Of a DNA stretch of 64,000 bases, positions 17,561 through 26,381 are shown one piece after another; position 1 is the stretch's first letter, and every line of letters begins with the position of its first letter. Origin of the DNA: Parasulfuritortus sp049322515 (GTDB taxonomy: Bacteria > Pseudomonadota > Gammaproteobacteria > Burkholderiales > Thiobacillaceae); assembly GCA_049322515.1 (NCBI GenBank), contig JBMOQW010000016.1:1-64000 (forward strand), in the 5' to 3' direction. A program made the position numbers and the translations under genes. A model generated the notes under the pieces. It ran no database searches and had not been told where the DNA came from. It saw only the letters and a list, made by a program, of their open reading frames with translations.

Positions 17561-17580
17561 GCCGGGATTGTCGAAGACGA
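17535..17580 (-). promoter_or_regulatory. Perfect 15-bp hairpin with the start codon in its loop
   Basis: TCGTCTTCGACAATC at 17535-17549 is exactly complementary to GATTGTCGAAGACGA at 17566-17580. The 16-base loop 17550-17565 contains the regulator ATG (17558-17560, minus strand). One arm is coding sequence for IVEDD of the receiver domain; the other lies in the leader. If the transcript begins upstream of 17580, the mRNA would fold around its own initiation codon. That a real transcript contains both arms is inferred. Confidence 0.75.
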
Positions 17581-17582
17581 AG

Positions 17583-17599
17583 CTTAAGGCCGGCTTAAA
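17583..17599. promoter_or_regulatory. PmrA/QseB-like direct-repeat operator
   Basis: The sequence CTTAAG-GCCGG-CTTAAA is a direct repeat with a 5-base spacer, the layout known for the PmrA/QseB branch of OmpR regulators (YTTAAK-N5-YTTAAK). It lies 23-39 bases upstream of the start of a regulator of that branch, which points to autoregulation. Confidence 0.65.
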
Positions 17600-17630
17600 T
17601 TCGACCGCGCATGGGCGTCGTGCCGGGCAG

Positions 17631-18953
17631 TCAATGGCCCGCCGGGGCCGTCGCGGACGGCGCCGTGGCCGGGCCGTCCTTGTGCGGCGCGTGTGGATGC
17701 CAGCCGGTGACCGCGAGCATGATGAAGAAGCCGATCACGTAGCCGAGCGGCACGTGCCAGCCATGGCGCAGCCAGGATGCCACCGAGCGGGCCTCGGGGA
17801 AGATGTTGGATAGCGCCACCCCGGCCGAGGAGCCGAACCACATCATCGAACCGCCGAAGCCGACCGCGTAGGCCAGCACGCCCCAGTCGTAGCCGCCCTG
17901 GGTGAGGGCCAACGCGGTGAGCGGGATGTTGTCGAACACGGCCGATACGAAACCGAGGCCGAGCGCGGTTTCCCAGGAGGCGAGGGGCAGTTTTTCCACT
18001 GGCATCATCGAGGCGCATAACACCAGCGAGAGCAGGAACACGCTGCCCTTGAAGGCTTCGGGCAGCAGGGTCCATTCGGGCTTGCGCAGGGGCGTGGCCA
18101 ACAACAGCGCGATCCAGACGGCCACGCCAAGGAAGGGGAACGCGTCGGAAATGTCCGGGAAATGGGTGTTCACCGTGATGTTGGTGCCGATGGCGGCCAC
18201 CAGGATGAAGGCCACCACGCCGAGCCGGAGCCCGTCCACCCGGGCGTCGGCCGGGGCGTCTTTCTGGATCGGGGCATAGCCGGCCTGCTGTTTCGCGGCG
18301 ATCACGCCGAACACCAGCAGGGCCGGCAGGGCGGCGGCATAGGCATGGATGACGTCCATCGGCGCGATGCCGTCGATCCACATCATGGTGGTGGTGGTGT
18401 CGCCGACCACCGAGCCGGAGCCGCCGGCGTTCGAGGCGGCGACGATGGCCGCCAGGTAGCCGATGTGCACCTTGCGCCGGAACACCGTGGCGGCCACCGT
18501 GGCGCCGATCAGCGCGGCGGCGATGTTGTCGAGGAAGGACGACAGCACGAACACCATGGCCAGCAGCACGAAGCCGCCTTTCCAGTCGTCCGGCAAAAAG
18601 CGTGGCAAGACCTGCGGCACCCCGGATTCCTCGAAATGGCGGGCCAGCAGGGCAAAGCCGAGCAGCAGGCCGAGCAGGTTGGCGAGCGTCACCCATTCGT
18701 GATGCAGGTGCGTGAGCAGGCCGTCCAGGCCGGCCACGCCGTGAATTCCGGTGAAGCCCAGCTTGTACAGCGTGATCACGGCCAGGCCGGTGAGTGCCAC
18801 GTACAGCGTGTAATGATGGAACAGCGCCACCCCGAGCAGGGTCAGGGCGAACAGGATGAAATCCACCGGGATGCCGAGGACTTCGGGGCTGGCGGACGCG
18901 TAGGCGGGGGTGGCGAATAGCGACGACGCCATGAGCAGGAGCGAGCGGGTCAT
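17631..18953 (-). CDS. nhaD: NhaD-like Na+/H+ antiporter (ion transporter superfamily)
   Basis: A 440-residue polytopic membrane protein of the ArsB/NhaD superfamily. An N-terminal signal-like segment ending ATPAYA precedes about a dozen helices. Features expected for NhaD: the HHEWVTLANLLGLLLGFALL region, SSFLDNIAAALIGATVA, NAGGSGSVVGDTTTTMMW, and the second-half re-entrant motif SAVFDNIPLTALAL. It probably exchanges Na+ or Li+ for H+. It lies 70 bases before the response regulator gene on the same strand. A broader citrate or anion transporter role is the main alternative. Confidence 0.82.
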   Translation of the reverse strand: MTRSLLLMASSLFATPAYASASPEVLGIPVDFILFALTLLGVALFHHYTLYVALTGLAVITLYKLGFTGIHGVAGLDGLLTHLHHEWVTLANLLGLLLGFALLARHFEESGVPQVLPRFLPDDWKGGFVLLAMVFVLSSFLDNIAAALIGATVAATVFRRKVHIGYLAAIVAASNAGGSGSVVGDTTTTMMWIDGIAPMDVIHAYAAALPALLVFGVIAAKQQAGYAPIQKDAPADARVDGLRLGVVAFILVAAIGTNITVNTHFPDISDAFPFLGVAVWIALLLATPLRKPEWTLLPEAFKGSVFLLSLVLCASMMPVEKLPLASWETALGLGFVSAVFDNIPLTALALTQGGYDWGVLAYAVGFGGSMMWFGSSAGVALSNIFPEARSVASWLRHGWHVPLGYVIGFFIMLAVTGWHPHAPHKDGPATAPSATAPAGH

Positions 18954-19056
18954 TGTGAAGTCGATCTCGAGGTCGATTGACGTTCGATTCTAGCCAATCG
19001 AGGCGGGCCACGGCCTACAATGACATGAAATCTTGCCATTTATTTTTGGGGGCCCC

Positions 19057-19482
19057 ATGTTCAAGATTCTGGTGCCGGTGGACGGCTCTGATCATGCCAG
19101 CCGTGCCCTGAAGCACGTGGTCGACCGCTATGCCGGCAAATGTCCGGTGGAATTGCATCTGGTCAATGTCCAGCGGCCGATCGTTGATTGGGAAGTGCGG
19201 CGCTTCCTGTCAGAAGCCGAGATCGAGGCCATGCTCAAGGCCAAGTCCGACGACATCCTCGATGCCGCCGAGCAAATGGCGATCGCGGCCGGTTTTCAGG
19301 CGATCCGGCATCGCCGGGTCGGCGAGATCGCCAGCGAGATCGCCGCCGTCGCCAACGACACCGGCGTGCACAAGATCGTCATGGGTCGCCACGGCCGGGG
19401 CGCTTTCAAGGGCCTGCTGCTCGGCTCGGTGTCGACCAAGGTGTTGCACTTGGTCGATATCCCGGTGACCTTGGTGAAATAG
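19057..19482 (+). CDS. Universal stress protein, single domain
   Basis: A 141-residue UspA-fold protein. The N-terminal ILVPVDGSDHA strand-loop and the C-terminal ATP-binding signature are intact: MGRHGRGAFKGLLLGSVS fits G-2x-G-9x-G-S. It should therefore bind ATP. A preceding G-rich stretch (TTTTGGGGG) may serve as the ribosome-binding site for the ATG at 19057; an in-frame ATG at 19033 is less likely. It converges on the large SulP-Usp gene, which itself carries two Usp domains. Confidence 0.9.
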   Translation: MFKILVPVDGSDHASRALKHVVDRYAGKCPVELHLVNVQRPIVDWEVRRFLSEAEIEAMLKAKSDDILDAAEQMAIAAGFQAIRHRRVGEIASEIAAVANDTGVHKIVMGRHGRGAFKGLLLGSVSTKVLHLVDIPVTLVK

Positions 19483-19518
19483 CGGCCACCGGCGCGGGCT
19501 TCACGCGCGCCGGCCCGG

Positions 19519-22098
19519 TCAGCCGCGCTGTGGAACGCCGGCCGGGCCGGACCCCTTGGCGATCAGTACCGGCCACTTGGCTGCGCCGATCAGCAGGTCG
19601 GTGGCGCTGCCCGGCAGCAAACGGCTGAGGCCGCCCTGGCGCTTGCCCAGGATGACGAGGTCGGCGCCAAGGCTTTCGGCAGCCTCCAGCATGACGCTGG
19701 CCGGGGTGCCCGGGACGATCCGGGTATCGGCATCAATGCCCTCCAGGCGCAAGCTGGTGGCGGCTTCGGAGGCCAGTTCGGCGAGCACCGCAGCGGCCGG
19801 GCTTCCTTCCTTGACGACGCTGACCAGGGTGACCGGCAGCTTGAGTGCCTTGGCCAGCTGGCCGGCGATCTCCAAGGCCGGCTGGCTGGACGGGTTGGCG
19901 TCGTAACCGACCAGGATGCGCTGACGGGGCGGGCGGGCATCCTTGGGCACCACCAGAACATGGCCTGGCGCCTCGTCGATCAGCCGCGTGGCATGCGGCC
20001 CGGTCTTGCGCTCGCCGGCCGGACCCTTGGGCGGGGTGCGGCCGATCACCAGCAGTTGGCTGTCGGCGTCGCGGGCGGCCTCGATGACGGCGCGGATCGG
20101 ATCGGCCCCCTGGCGGATCACCTCGTGGCATTTCACGCCGAGGGGCGAGGCTTCTTCCTGCACCAGTTCCAGGCGCTGACGGGCGCGTTCTGGTTCGGCG
20201 TCGGGCGCGGTGACGGTCATCGTATCGAGCGCGACGCCCATCCGGTGGGCCAGATCCAGGGCCACGGCACGCGGCCCCCGGCTGTATTCGGAGCCATCGG
20301 TGGCGAACATCAGGCGCAGCCGGCGGTCGCCGTCGGGCAGGCGGTCGCCGTGGCATTCGGTGAAGATGCGCGCCTTGCAGTTGCGGCAGATGTCCGGATC
20401 CAGCGTCCAGTACAAGGCGCCGGTGATGTTGGAGCCGGCCGGAAAGAAGCCGCCCTCGCCAATGTCCTTCAGATATTGGCCCTGACGCAGGAACTGGCGC
20501 ACGCTGTCCTTCAGGCGCCAGAAGTAGAGGCCACCGCCCAGGCGTCGGCGCCGGCGGGCTTCCTGGGCCAGCATCTCGGCACCGGCCACGTCGACGAAGT
20601 TGATGGCCGGCGACACCAGGACCACGGTTTTATGGCGCGGGTTGTCCTCGTCGATCTGCTGCAAGGCGCGCTGGACGTGGTCGACCGCGCCGAAGTAGAT
20701 CGAGCCGTGCACCCGGGTGAAGCGGATCTGCGGACATTCGACCTGGCCCCGGGCGTCCTCGAAGCGCAACGCCCCCGGTTCGCCGACCGGCACCACCGGC
20801 GACAGCTCGGGGCGCGAGGTGCGGTACAGGTACATGATCAGCGACAGCAGCACGCCGGCCATGATGCCTTCCTCCAGGTTGATCAGGGTGCCGATCAGGG
20901 TGACCCAGAGGATCGCGGTTTCCGGCTTGCTGGTCGACCAGATGGCCTTGATGTGGTGGAAGTCGATCAAGCCCCAGGCGACCAGGAACAGGATGCCGGC
21001 CATGGCGGCGTTGGGCAGGTAGGCGGCGAGCGGGGCCACCACCAGCAGGATGACGATCAGGAATCCGGAGGCGAAGACCGTGGCCAGAGGCGTGCGCGCG
21101 CCCGCCTCGTAGTTGACGCCGCTGCGGTTGAACGAGCCGGATGAAGCATAGGCCGAGAAGAAGCTGCCGGCCAGGTTGGACAGGCCCTGGCCGATGAATT
21201 CCTGGTTGCCGTCGATGCGCTGCTCGGAGCGGGTGGCGATGGCGCGCGAGATCGAGGCCGCCTCGGTCAGCGCCAGCATGGTGATGACCAGCGCGGGCAT
21301 GGCCAGGCTGGCCAGCGTCCCGGGCGAGAAATCGGGCAGGGAGAAAGGGGGCAAGCCGGAAGCCAGTGCGCCCACGGTCTTGATGCCGGTGGCCGCCTGG
21401 CCGAATCCGAAGTTGAGGGCGGCCGCCGCCAGGCTGCCGACGACCATGGCGGCGATCATGTAGGGGAATTTCGGCAGGTATCGCTTGGTCGCCAGCCCGG
21501 CGGCCAGGGTGACGGCCCCGACCGCGGTGACGTAGGGATTGATGACGTCGATCTGCAGCCAGAACTGGTGCAGGATTTCATAGAACGGCACCCCGCGCGG
21601 GATGGCGAGGCCGAAGAAATTCTTGATCTGGCTGGCCGCGATCAGTACCGCCGCCCCGGCCGTGAAACCGATCACCACGGTATGCGAGATGAAGTTGACC
21701 AGGGTGCCCATGCGCGCCAGGCCGAGGGTCAATTGATACATGCCGACCAGGAAGGTCAGGGTCAGGGCCATCCGGATGTACTCGACACTGCCCGGCTCGG
21801 CCAGGCCATGCAAGGTGCCGAACAAGGCGATGGAAATGGCCGTGGTCGGTCCGGACACCAGGTGCCAGCTCGATCCGAACAGCGCCGCGACCACCGCCGG
21901 CACCATGGCGGCGTAAAGGCCGTATTCCGGAGGGAGTCCGGCGATGGTGGCGAAGGCCACGCCCTGGGGCAGCACGATCATCGCGCCGGTCAGGCCGGCC
22001 ATGGCGTCGTCTTTCAGGGTGGCGCGGGTGACGCGCGGCCACCAGGTGCGATAGGACAGGAAGAAGCGGATCCAGGCGGGAGGAGCGGTGTTTGGCAT
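19519..22098 (-). CDS. SulP anion transporter fused to STAS and two Usp domains
   Basis: An 859-residue protein. Residues about 25-420 are a SulP-family transporter with the family block GLYAAMVPAVVAALFGSS and a later NLAGSFFSAYASSGSFNRSG cut into its parts. A STAS domain follows (about 450-560, with INFVDVAGAEMLAQEA). Next comes a short cysteine motif CRNCKARIFTEC at 571-582, then two universal stress domains at about 593-724 and 725-859. SulP proteins import sulfate or bicarbonate; in an autotroph bicarbonate (BicA-like) is a fair guess. The second Usp domain has a shortened ATP motif. Start 22098 or 22110 cannot be separated. Confidence 0.88.
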   Translation of the reverse strand: MPNTAPPAWIRFFLSYRTWWPRVTRATLKDDAMAGLTGAMIVLPQGVAFATIAGLPPEYGLYAAMVPAVVAALFGSSWHLVSGPTTAISIALFGTLHGLAEPGSVEYIRMALTLTFLVGMYQLTLGLARMGTLVNFISHTVVIGFTAGAAVLIAASQIKNFFGLAIPRGVPFYEILHQFWLQIDVINPYVTAVGAVTLAAGLATKRYLPKFPYMIAAMVVGSLAAAALNFGFGQAATGIKTVGALASGLPPFSLPDFSPGTLASLAMPALVITMLALTEAASISRAIATRSEQRIDGNQEFIGQGLSNLAGSFFSAYASSGSFNRSGVNYEAGARTPLATVFASGFLIVILLVVAPLAAYLPNAAMAGILFLVAWGLIDFHHIKAIWSTSKPETAILWVTLIGTLINLEEGIMAGVLLSLIMYLYRTSRPELSPVVPVGEPGALRFEDARGQVECPQIRFTRVHGSIYFGAVDHVQRALQQIDEDNPRHKTVVLVSPAINFVDVAGAEMLAQEARRRRRLGGGLYFWRLKDSVRQFLRQGQYLKDIGEGGFFPAGSNITGALYWTLDPDICRNCKARIFTECHGDRLPDGDRRLRLMFATDGSEYSRGPRAVALDLAHRMGVALDTMTVTAPDAEPERARQRLELVQEEASPLGVKCHEVIRQGADPIRAVIEAARDADSQLLVIGRTPPKGPAGERKTGPHATRLIDEAPGHVLVVPKDARPPRQRILVGYDANPSSQPALEIAGQLAKALKLPVTLVSVVKEGSPAAAVLAELASEAATSLRLEGIDADTRIVPGTPASVMLEAAESLGADLVILGKRQGGLSRLLPGSATDLLIGAAKWPVLIAKGSGPAGVPQRG

Positions 22099-22217
22099 GA
22101 TGGCCGCCATTATAGTCGCTGTGCCCTGGGCCCTGGCGGGGGAGGGGGTATGACAAAATTTGAAATCATCATACATGCAGCTATGATGACTGGGCCTCCA
22201 TCGCAACGGACAGTGAC

Positions 22218-22916
22218 GTGCCCCGTTTCCCCCTGGCGATTTTCATCTTGCTGCATGCCGCGTCGAGTGGCGCGCACGACCTCTGGATCGAGCGTGCCGC
22301 GGCGCGGCATACCTTGGCCTATGGCCATGAACGTTCGACGCACGCCGGACCCGAACGGCTCGACTATCGGCCCGAGCACGTCAAGCAGGCGATTTGCATG
22401 GACAGCCAAGGCGCCCCCCTCGAGGCCGGAGTCCAGCTGGACCGCTTTCCCGCCATGCTGACCGGTGACTGCGCCGCGAGCCTGTTCCAGGTCTCGACCG
22501 GTTACTGGAGCAAGACGCCCTACGGCACCAAGAATTTCGCCAAAGACGCCGCCGGCGGCGCGGTACTCGACAGCTGGTTGTCGTTCGAGTCGGTGAAGCG
22601 CATCGACCGCTGGGGCGCGGGCCTGGCCAAGCCGCTCGGCCAGGGACTGGAACTGGTGCCGCTCGGCAACCCGCTGGCCTTGAAGCCGGGTGCCAAGCTG
22701 CGCGTGCTGGCCAGCCTGGACGGCAAGCCGGTCGCGGGCGTGACCGTCGCCTACTTCGGCAAGCCGCGCGGGGTCAGCGATGGCTCCGGCGTAGTGAACG
22801 TCCGGCTCCAGCAGGCGGGCCTGCAACTGATCCAGGCCAGCCTGGACAGCCCGCTCCAGGACGGCAAGGCCGATCGCCTGGTCCGCGCCGCAACCTTGCA
22901 GTTCGAGTTGCCATGA
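22218..22916 (+). CDS. DUF4198 periplasmic protein of a Ni/Co uptake operon
   Basis: A 232-residue exported protein. A signal peptide ends near SSGAHD, leaving an early His typical of the family (AHDLWIE). The body matches DUF4198, with a C-terminal Ig-like part (GAKLRVLASLDGKPVAGVTV). Family members sit next to nickel or cobalt ECF transporters and are thought to help capture the metal. The start is a GTG at 22218. The stop overlaps the next gene by ATGA. It is the first gene of a six-gene operon running to 26373. Confidence 0.78.
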   Translation: MPRFPLAIFILLHAASSGAHDLWIERAAARHTLAYGHERSTHAGPERLDYRPEHVKQAICMDSQGAPLEAGVQLDRFPAMLTGDCAASLFQVSTGYWSKTPYGTKNFAKDAAGGAVLDSWLSFESVKRIDRWGAGLAKPLGQGLELVPLGNPLALKPGAKLRVLASLDGKPVAGVTVAYFGKPRGVSDGSGVVNVRLQQAGLQLIQASLDSPLQDGKADRLVRAATLQFELP

Positions 22917-23344
22917 TCCGGCGCCTGCTGTTCGTGGCCGGTGTCCTCGCGCTGCCCGTGCTGGCCAGCGCGCACGACCTGCAGTACCAGGTCAGCGGCG
23001 GCCAGGCGGTAGTGGTTCGGCTGTTCTACGTCGACGACACGCCGTTCACCTTCGAGGGCTACGAGATCTATCGTGATGGCGAGAAAGTGCCCTATCAGGT
23101 CGGTCGCACCGATAGCCAGGGGCGCATTGCCTTCCTGCCCGACCGGGCCGCCACCTGGCGGATCAAGGCGATCTCCGAGGATGGCCACGGCCTCGATTTC
23201 AAGCTCAGTACCGATGCCGCCGCCGTCCTGGCCGACAGCGAGAAACCCTTCTATGAGCGGTATGCCCGGATCGTGGTCGGAGTGGCGCTCATCCTCGGCC
23301 TGTTTGGTGCCCTCAGTCTCTTCGTGAAAAGGAAAGCCGCATGA
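22913..23344 (+). CDS. NikL/CbiL-like small membrane-anchored component
   Basis: A 143-residue protein with a signal peptide (cleavage after ASA, mature start HDLQYQV), a soluble Ig-like domain, and a single C-terminal helix (VVGVALILGLFGALSLFV) followed by KRK. This layout matches the extra NikL component of nickel ECF transporters. The mature N-terminal His may bind metal. Both ends overlap neighbouring genes by ATGA, so translation is coupled. Confidence 0.78.
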   Translation: MIRRLLFVAGVLALPVLASAHDLQYQVSGGQAVVVRLFYVDDTPFTFEGYEIYRDGEKVPYQVGRTDSQGRIAFLPDRAATWRIKAISEDGHGLDFKLSTDAAAVLADSEKPFYERYARIVVGVALILGLFGALSLFVKRKAA

Positions 23345-24330
23345 AACGTCTGTGCCTTGCCACCGCCCTGGTCTGTGCCTGCAGCGCCGCCCACGCCCAT
23401 CATGGGGTCGCCTCGCTGGGCGCGGCCGGTCTGGAAGGCCCCGGCGCGCCAGTCGAGACGTCCAGTTCCGCCACGCTGCCGGAAGGCCGTTGGCTGCTGT
23501 CCCTGAAGGTCGACCACGCGCAATCCAAGACCGGCATCACCCCGCCGCCCGACGACCAGGCCGAGGGCGCTTACAACCAGTACTGGCTGCTCGGTCTCGG
23601 CTACGGCGTCACGCCCTGGCTGTCGCTGTACGCCATCCAGCCTTACAACATCAAGATCGACGAGCCGGACGGCCAGGATTCGCGCGGCTTCACCGACCTG
23701 TCGCTGATGGGCGTGGTCGGCTTCAAGTATGACGATGGCCTGCGCCTGGTGCCGGCCAACGAGAGCCTCGACGACCTGATGGACTGGCATTTCACCGCCT
23801 ACGCCGGGCTCAGCCTGCCGACCGGCGACGCCAACCACCGACTCGGCGACGGCGCGATCGATCCCGGCAAGTCGCTCGGTTTCGGCAAATCCAGTTTCAG
23901 CTACGGCCTGACCGCGACCAAGCAGGTCAGCGAACGCGACACCCTGGTGTTCGAGGCCGGCCAGATCCGCTTCCAGACCTATGAATACGACAGCGGCGAC
24001 CGGGTCCGCTTCGGCACCGAGACCCGCCTGAATGCCGCCTGGTCACGCCAGTTGATGGCCAACGCGGCGCGCCGTTTTCGCCTGGACGGCAACCTCGAGC
24101 TGAACTTCCTGCGCCTCGGCCGCGACATCGAGAACGGCGTCGGCGCCGAGGCCACCGGCGGCGACATGCTCTATGCGGTGGTCGGCACCCGCGTCTACAA
24201 GGACACCCTCAGCCTGGGCCTGGCGCTCAAGAAGCCGATCTGGACCGACTTGAACGAGGAAGACCAGCAACAGGGCGCCGAGGGCAAGGAAAAGTACCGG
24301 TTGATCGTCACCCTGTCGGTGTTGTTCTGA
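23341..24330 (+). CDS. Predicted outer-membrane protein of the Ni/Co operon
   Basis: A 329-residue protein with a signal peptide ending AAHA and a mature N-terminus starting HHG. The remainder alternates short hydrophobic and polar stretches with many aromatic residues and ends in VTLSVLF, a C-terminal phenylalanine typical of beta-barrel proteins. Its place inside the operon, between NikL-like and CbiM, suggests it carries metal or a metal complex across the outer membrane. That role is inference; the barrel prediction is from pattern only. Confidence 0.65.
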   Translation: MKRLCLATALVCACSAAHAHHGVASLGAAGLEGPGAPVETSSSATLPEGRWLLSLKVDHAQSKTGITPPPDDQAEGAYNQYWLLGLGYGVTPWLSLYAIQPYNIKIDEPDGQDSRGFTDLSLMGVVGFKYDDGLRLVPANESLDDLMDWHFTAYAGLSLPTGDANHRLGDGAIDPGKSLGFGKSSFSYGLTATKQVSERDTLVFEAGQIRFQTYEYDSGDRVRFGTETRLNAAWSRQLMANAARRFRLDGNLELNFLRLGRDIENGVGAEATGGDMLYAVVGTRVYKDTLSLGLALKKPIWTDLNEEDQQQGAEGKEKYRLIVTLSVLF

Positions 24331-24337
24331 ACTGCCC

Positions 24338-24982
24338 ATGCATATCCCGGACGGCTTCATCGCCCCGCAGACCTACCTCCCTGCCCTGGCCGTGGCCGGC
24401 CTGGCCTGGACCTATGCGGCGCGCCGGGTGCGGCGCGAACTGGATGCCGACACGCTGCCTTTCCTGGCCGCCACCACAGCGCTGTCGTTCGTGCTCATGA
24501 TGGTGGCCTTGCCCCTGCCGGGCGGCACCACGGCGCACGCTGCCGGCATCGGCTTGCTGGCGGTGGCCTTCGGCGGATGGATGGCCTTCCTGGCGGTGTC
24601 GCTGGTGCTGGTCATGCAGGCCCTGCTGTTCGGCGATGGCGGCGTCACCGCCCTGCCGATCAGTGCCCTGGCCATGGGCCTGGTCGGGGCCTTCGCGGCG
24701 CGCGCCGCGTGGACCTTGCTCGGTCGGCGCTGGGAGACCGCCGCCCTGTTCCTGGCGGGCTGGCTGTCCATCGCCTTGCCTTCCGTGCTGGTGGCCCTGG
24801 CCTTGGGCATCCAGCCCCTGATCGCCCACGATGCGGGGGGGGCGCCGCTGTTCTTTCCCTTCGGACTGGCCGTGACCCTGCCGGCGGTGGTCCTGCCGCA
24901 TGTCCTGGTCGGTGTGGCGGAAGGACTGCTGACCGTGTTCGGCTACCGCTACCTGACCCGCTTGCGCGCCAGAACGGCGTGA
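24338..24982 (+). CDS. cbiM: ECF nickel/cobalt transporter S component CbiM/NikM
   Basis: A 214-residue membrane protein that begins MHIPDGF, the invariant N-terminus whose His2 takes part in metal binding in CbiM/NikM. A second metal-site histidine is expected in GGTTAHAAGIG at about residues 62-72. Seven or so helices follow. It determines substrate specificity of the transporter. Choice between nickel and cobalt is not certain; the presence of a urea uptake system elsewhere in the window makes nickel (for urease) attractive. Confidence 0.9.
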   Translation: MHIPDGFIAPQTYLPALAVAGLAWTYAARRVRRELDADTLPFLAATTALSFVLMMVALPLPGGTTAHAAGIGLLAVAFGGWMAFLAVSLVLVMQALLFGDGGVTALPISALAMGLVGAFAARAAWTLLGRRWETAALFLAGWLSIALPSVLVALALGIQPLIAHDAGGAPLFFPFGLAVTLPAVVLPHVLVGVAEGLLTVFGYRYLTRLRARTA

Positions 24983-25007
24983 ACCGCCACGCAATCATCA
25001 TCCCGCC

Positions 25008-25562
25008 ATGCATCGCGACCGACTTGCACTCCTGATGTATCTCGCCGCCTTGTTGGCCGCGACGCTGGTACACGATCCGGTCTGGCTGGCGGGCGGCTTG
25101 GCGGGCGTGTTATTGGTAGCCGGACGCGAGGCATTGGCGATCCTGCGCCGGGCCATCCTGGGAGTGCTGGTGTTCAACGCCGTGGTCAGCCTGAGCTACG
25201 CCGCCCTGGCCTGGTGGCAGGACAGTTCGCCCTGGGCCACCCTGCTGCGCCTGAACCTGCGCGTGTTGCTGCTCACTGCGTTGAGCTTTCTCTTCATGGC
25301 CCGGGTCAACCTGTTCCGGGCCCTGGATTTTTCCCGCGACCTGACCTTCGCCCTTGGCCTGGCCTATAGCCAGGCGCTGGTGTTCCGCCGTGCCCAGCAG
25401 GATTTCCAGCAGGCCCTGGCCAGCCGCTCGCTGCGCCGGCCGGGCCTGGTCGACCGCTACCGGGCGAGCGCCGCCGCGGCGTCCTGGTTTATTGAAAAGG
25501 CCGTCCACGCCGCCCGCCAGTCGGCCCTGGCCTTGCGCTCGCGGGGGTTTTTCCATGATTGA
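25008..25562 (+). CDS. cbiQ: ECF transporter T component CbiQ/NikQ
   Basis: A 184-residue membrane protein with four to five helices. The C-terminal cytoplasmic part has the coupling motifs ALASRSLRRPG and ALALRSRGF, the Ala-Arg-Ser/Gly helices that engage the ATPase. It is shorter than typical CbiQ proteins (about 225-250 residues). The stop overlaps the ATPase gene. Confidence 0.85.
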   Translation: MHRDRLALLMYLAALLAATLVHDPVWLAGGLAGVLLVAGREALAILRRAILGVLVFNAVVSLSYAALAWWQDSSPWATLLRLNLRVLLLTALSFLFMARVNLFRALDFSRDLTFALGLAYSQALVFRRAQQDFQQALASRSLRRPGLVDRYRASAAAASWFIEKAVHAARQSALALRSRGFFHD

Positions 25563-26373
25563 ACTCCGCTACCGGCCGGTGACGCCGGTCGGCCCGCCGG
25601 TGCTGGAACTGATCGGCGTCGGTCATGCCTACGGCGGCCAGGACGTGCTGGTCGACCTCGACCTGTCGGCGCGCGCCGGCGAGCGCATCGTCCTGCTTGG
25701 CTGCAACGGCAGCGGCAAGTCGACCCTGCTCAAGATCATGAACGGCCTGTTCGCGCCGACCCGGGGCGTATTCCGTTACGCCGGCCAGGCCATCACCCCG
25801 GCGGCCCTGAAGGCGGCGGACCTGCATCGCCGGTTCCGTGCCGAGGTGGCGCTCTTGTTCCAAAACCCGGACGCCATGCTGTTCAATCCGACCGTGTTCG
25901 ACGAAATCGCCTTCGGGCCGCGCCAGCTCGGCCTGGCCGACATTGCCGACCGGGTCCGGCACTGGGCTGATGTGGTCGGGGTGTCGAGGCACCTGGATCG
26001 GGCGCCGTTTGGTCTTTCCGGCGGCGAGAAGCAGAAGGTCTGCCTGGCCGCCCTGCTGGCCCTGGAGCCGAAGGTGCTCTTGCTCGACGAGCCGACCGCC
26101 GCGCTCGATCCGCGTTCGACCGGCTGGTTGGTGGATTTCCTGAACAGCCTGGCGGTGACCACGGTGGTGAGCACCCACAACCTCAGTCTGGCGCCCGAGC
26201 TGGGCCAGCGTGGCTGGGTGCTGGGCGAGGACCACCGGCTATTGCATGACGGTCCGCTCGGTCCGTTGCTGGACGATGTCGAGCGACTCACCGCCGCCAA
26301 TCTGGCCCATACGCACAGCCATCGTCATGGTGGCCTGGTGCACCGGCACAGCCACGCGCACGACTGGCGCTGA
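25555..26373 (+). CDS. cbiO: ECF transporter ATPase CbiO/NikO with His-rich tail
   Basis: A 272-residue ABC ATPase. Walker A GCNGSGKST is at residues 49-57, the signature is LSGGEKQKV, and Walker B plus D-loop read LLLDEPTAALDP. The last ~21 residues are His-rich: eight histidines in two clusters (HTHSHRH and HRHSHAH). Such a tail could hold nickel or cobalt near the pore. The ATG at 25555 overlaps the end of cbiQ by 8 bases; a longer in-frame extension would run through cbiQ. Confidence 0.93.
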   Translation: MIELRYRPVTPVGPPVLELIGVGHAYGGQDVLVDLDLSARAGERIVLLGCNGSGKSTLLKIMNGLFAPTRGVFRYAGQAITPAALKAADLHRRFRAEVALLFQNPDAMLFNPTVFDEIAFGPRQLGLADIADRVRHWADVVGVSRHLDRAPFGLSGGEKQKVCLAALLALEPKVLLLDEPTAALDPRSTGWLVDFLNSLAVTTVVSTHNLSLAPELGQRGWVLGEDHRLLHDGPLGPLLDDVERLTAANLAHTHSHRHGGLVHRHSHAHDWR

Positions 26374-26381
26374 GGCGCGGA

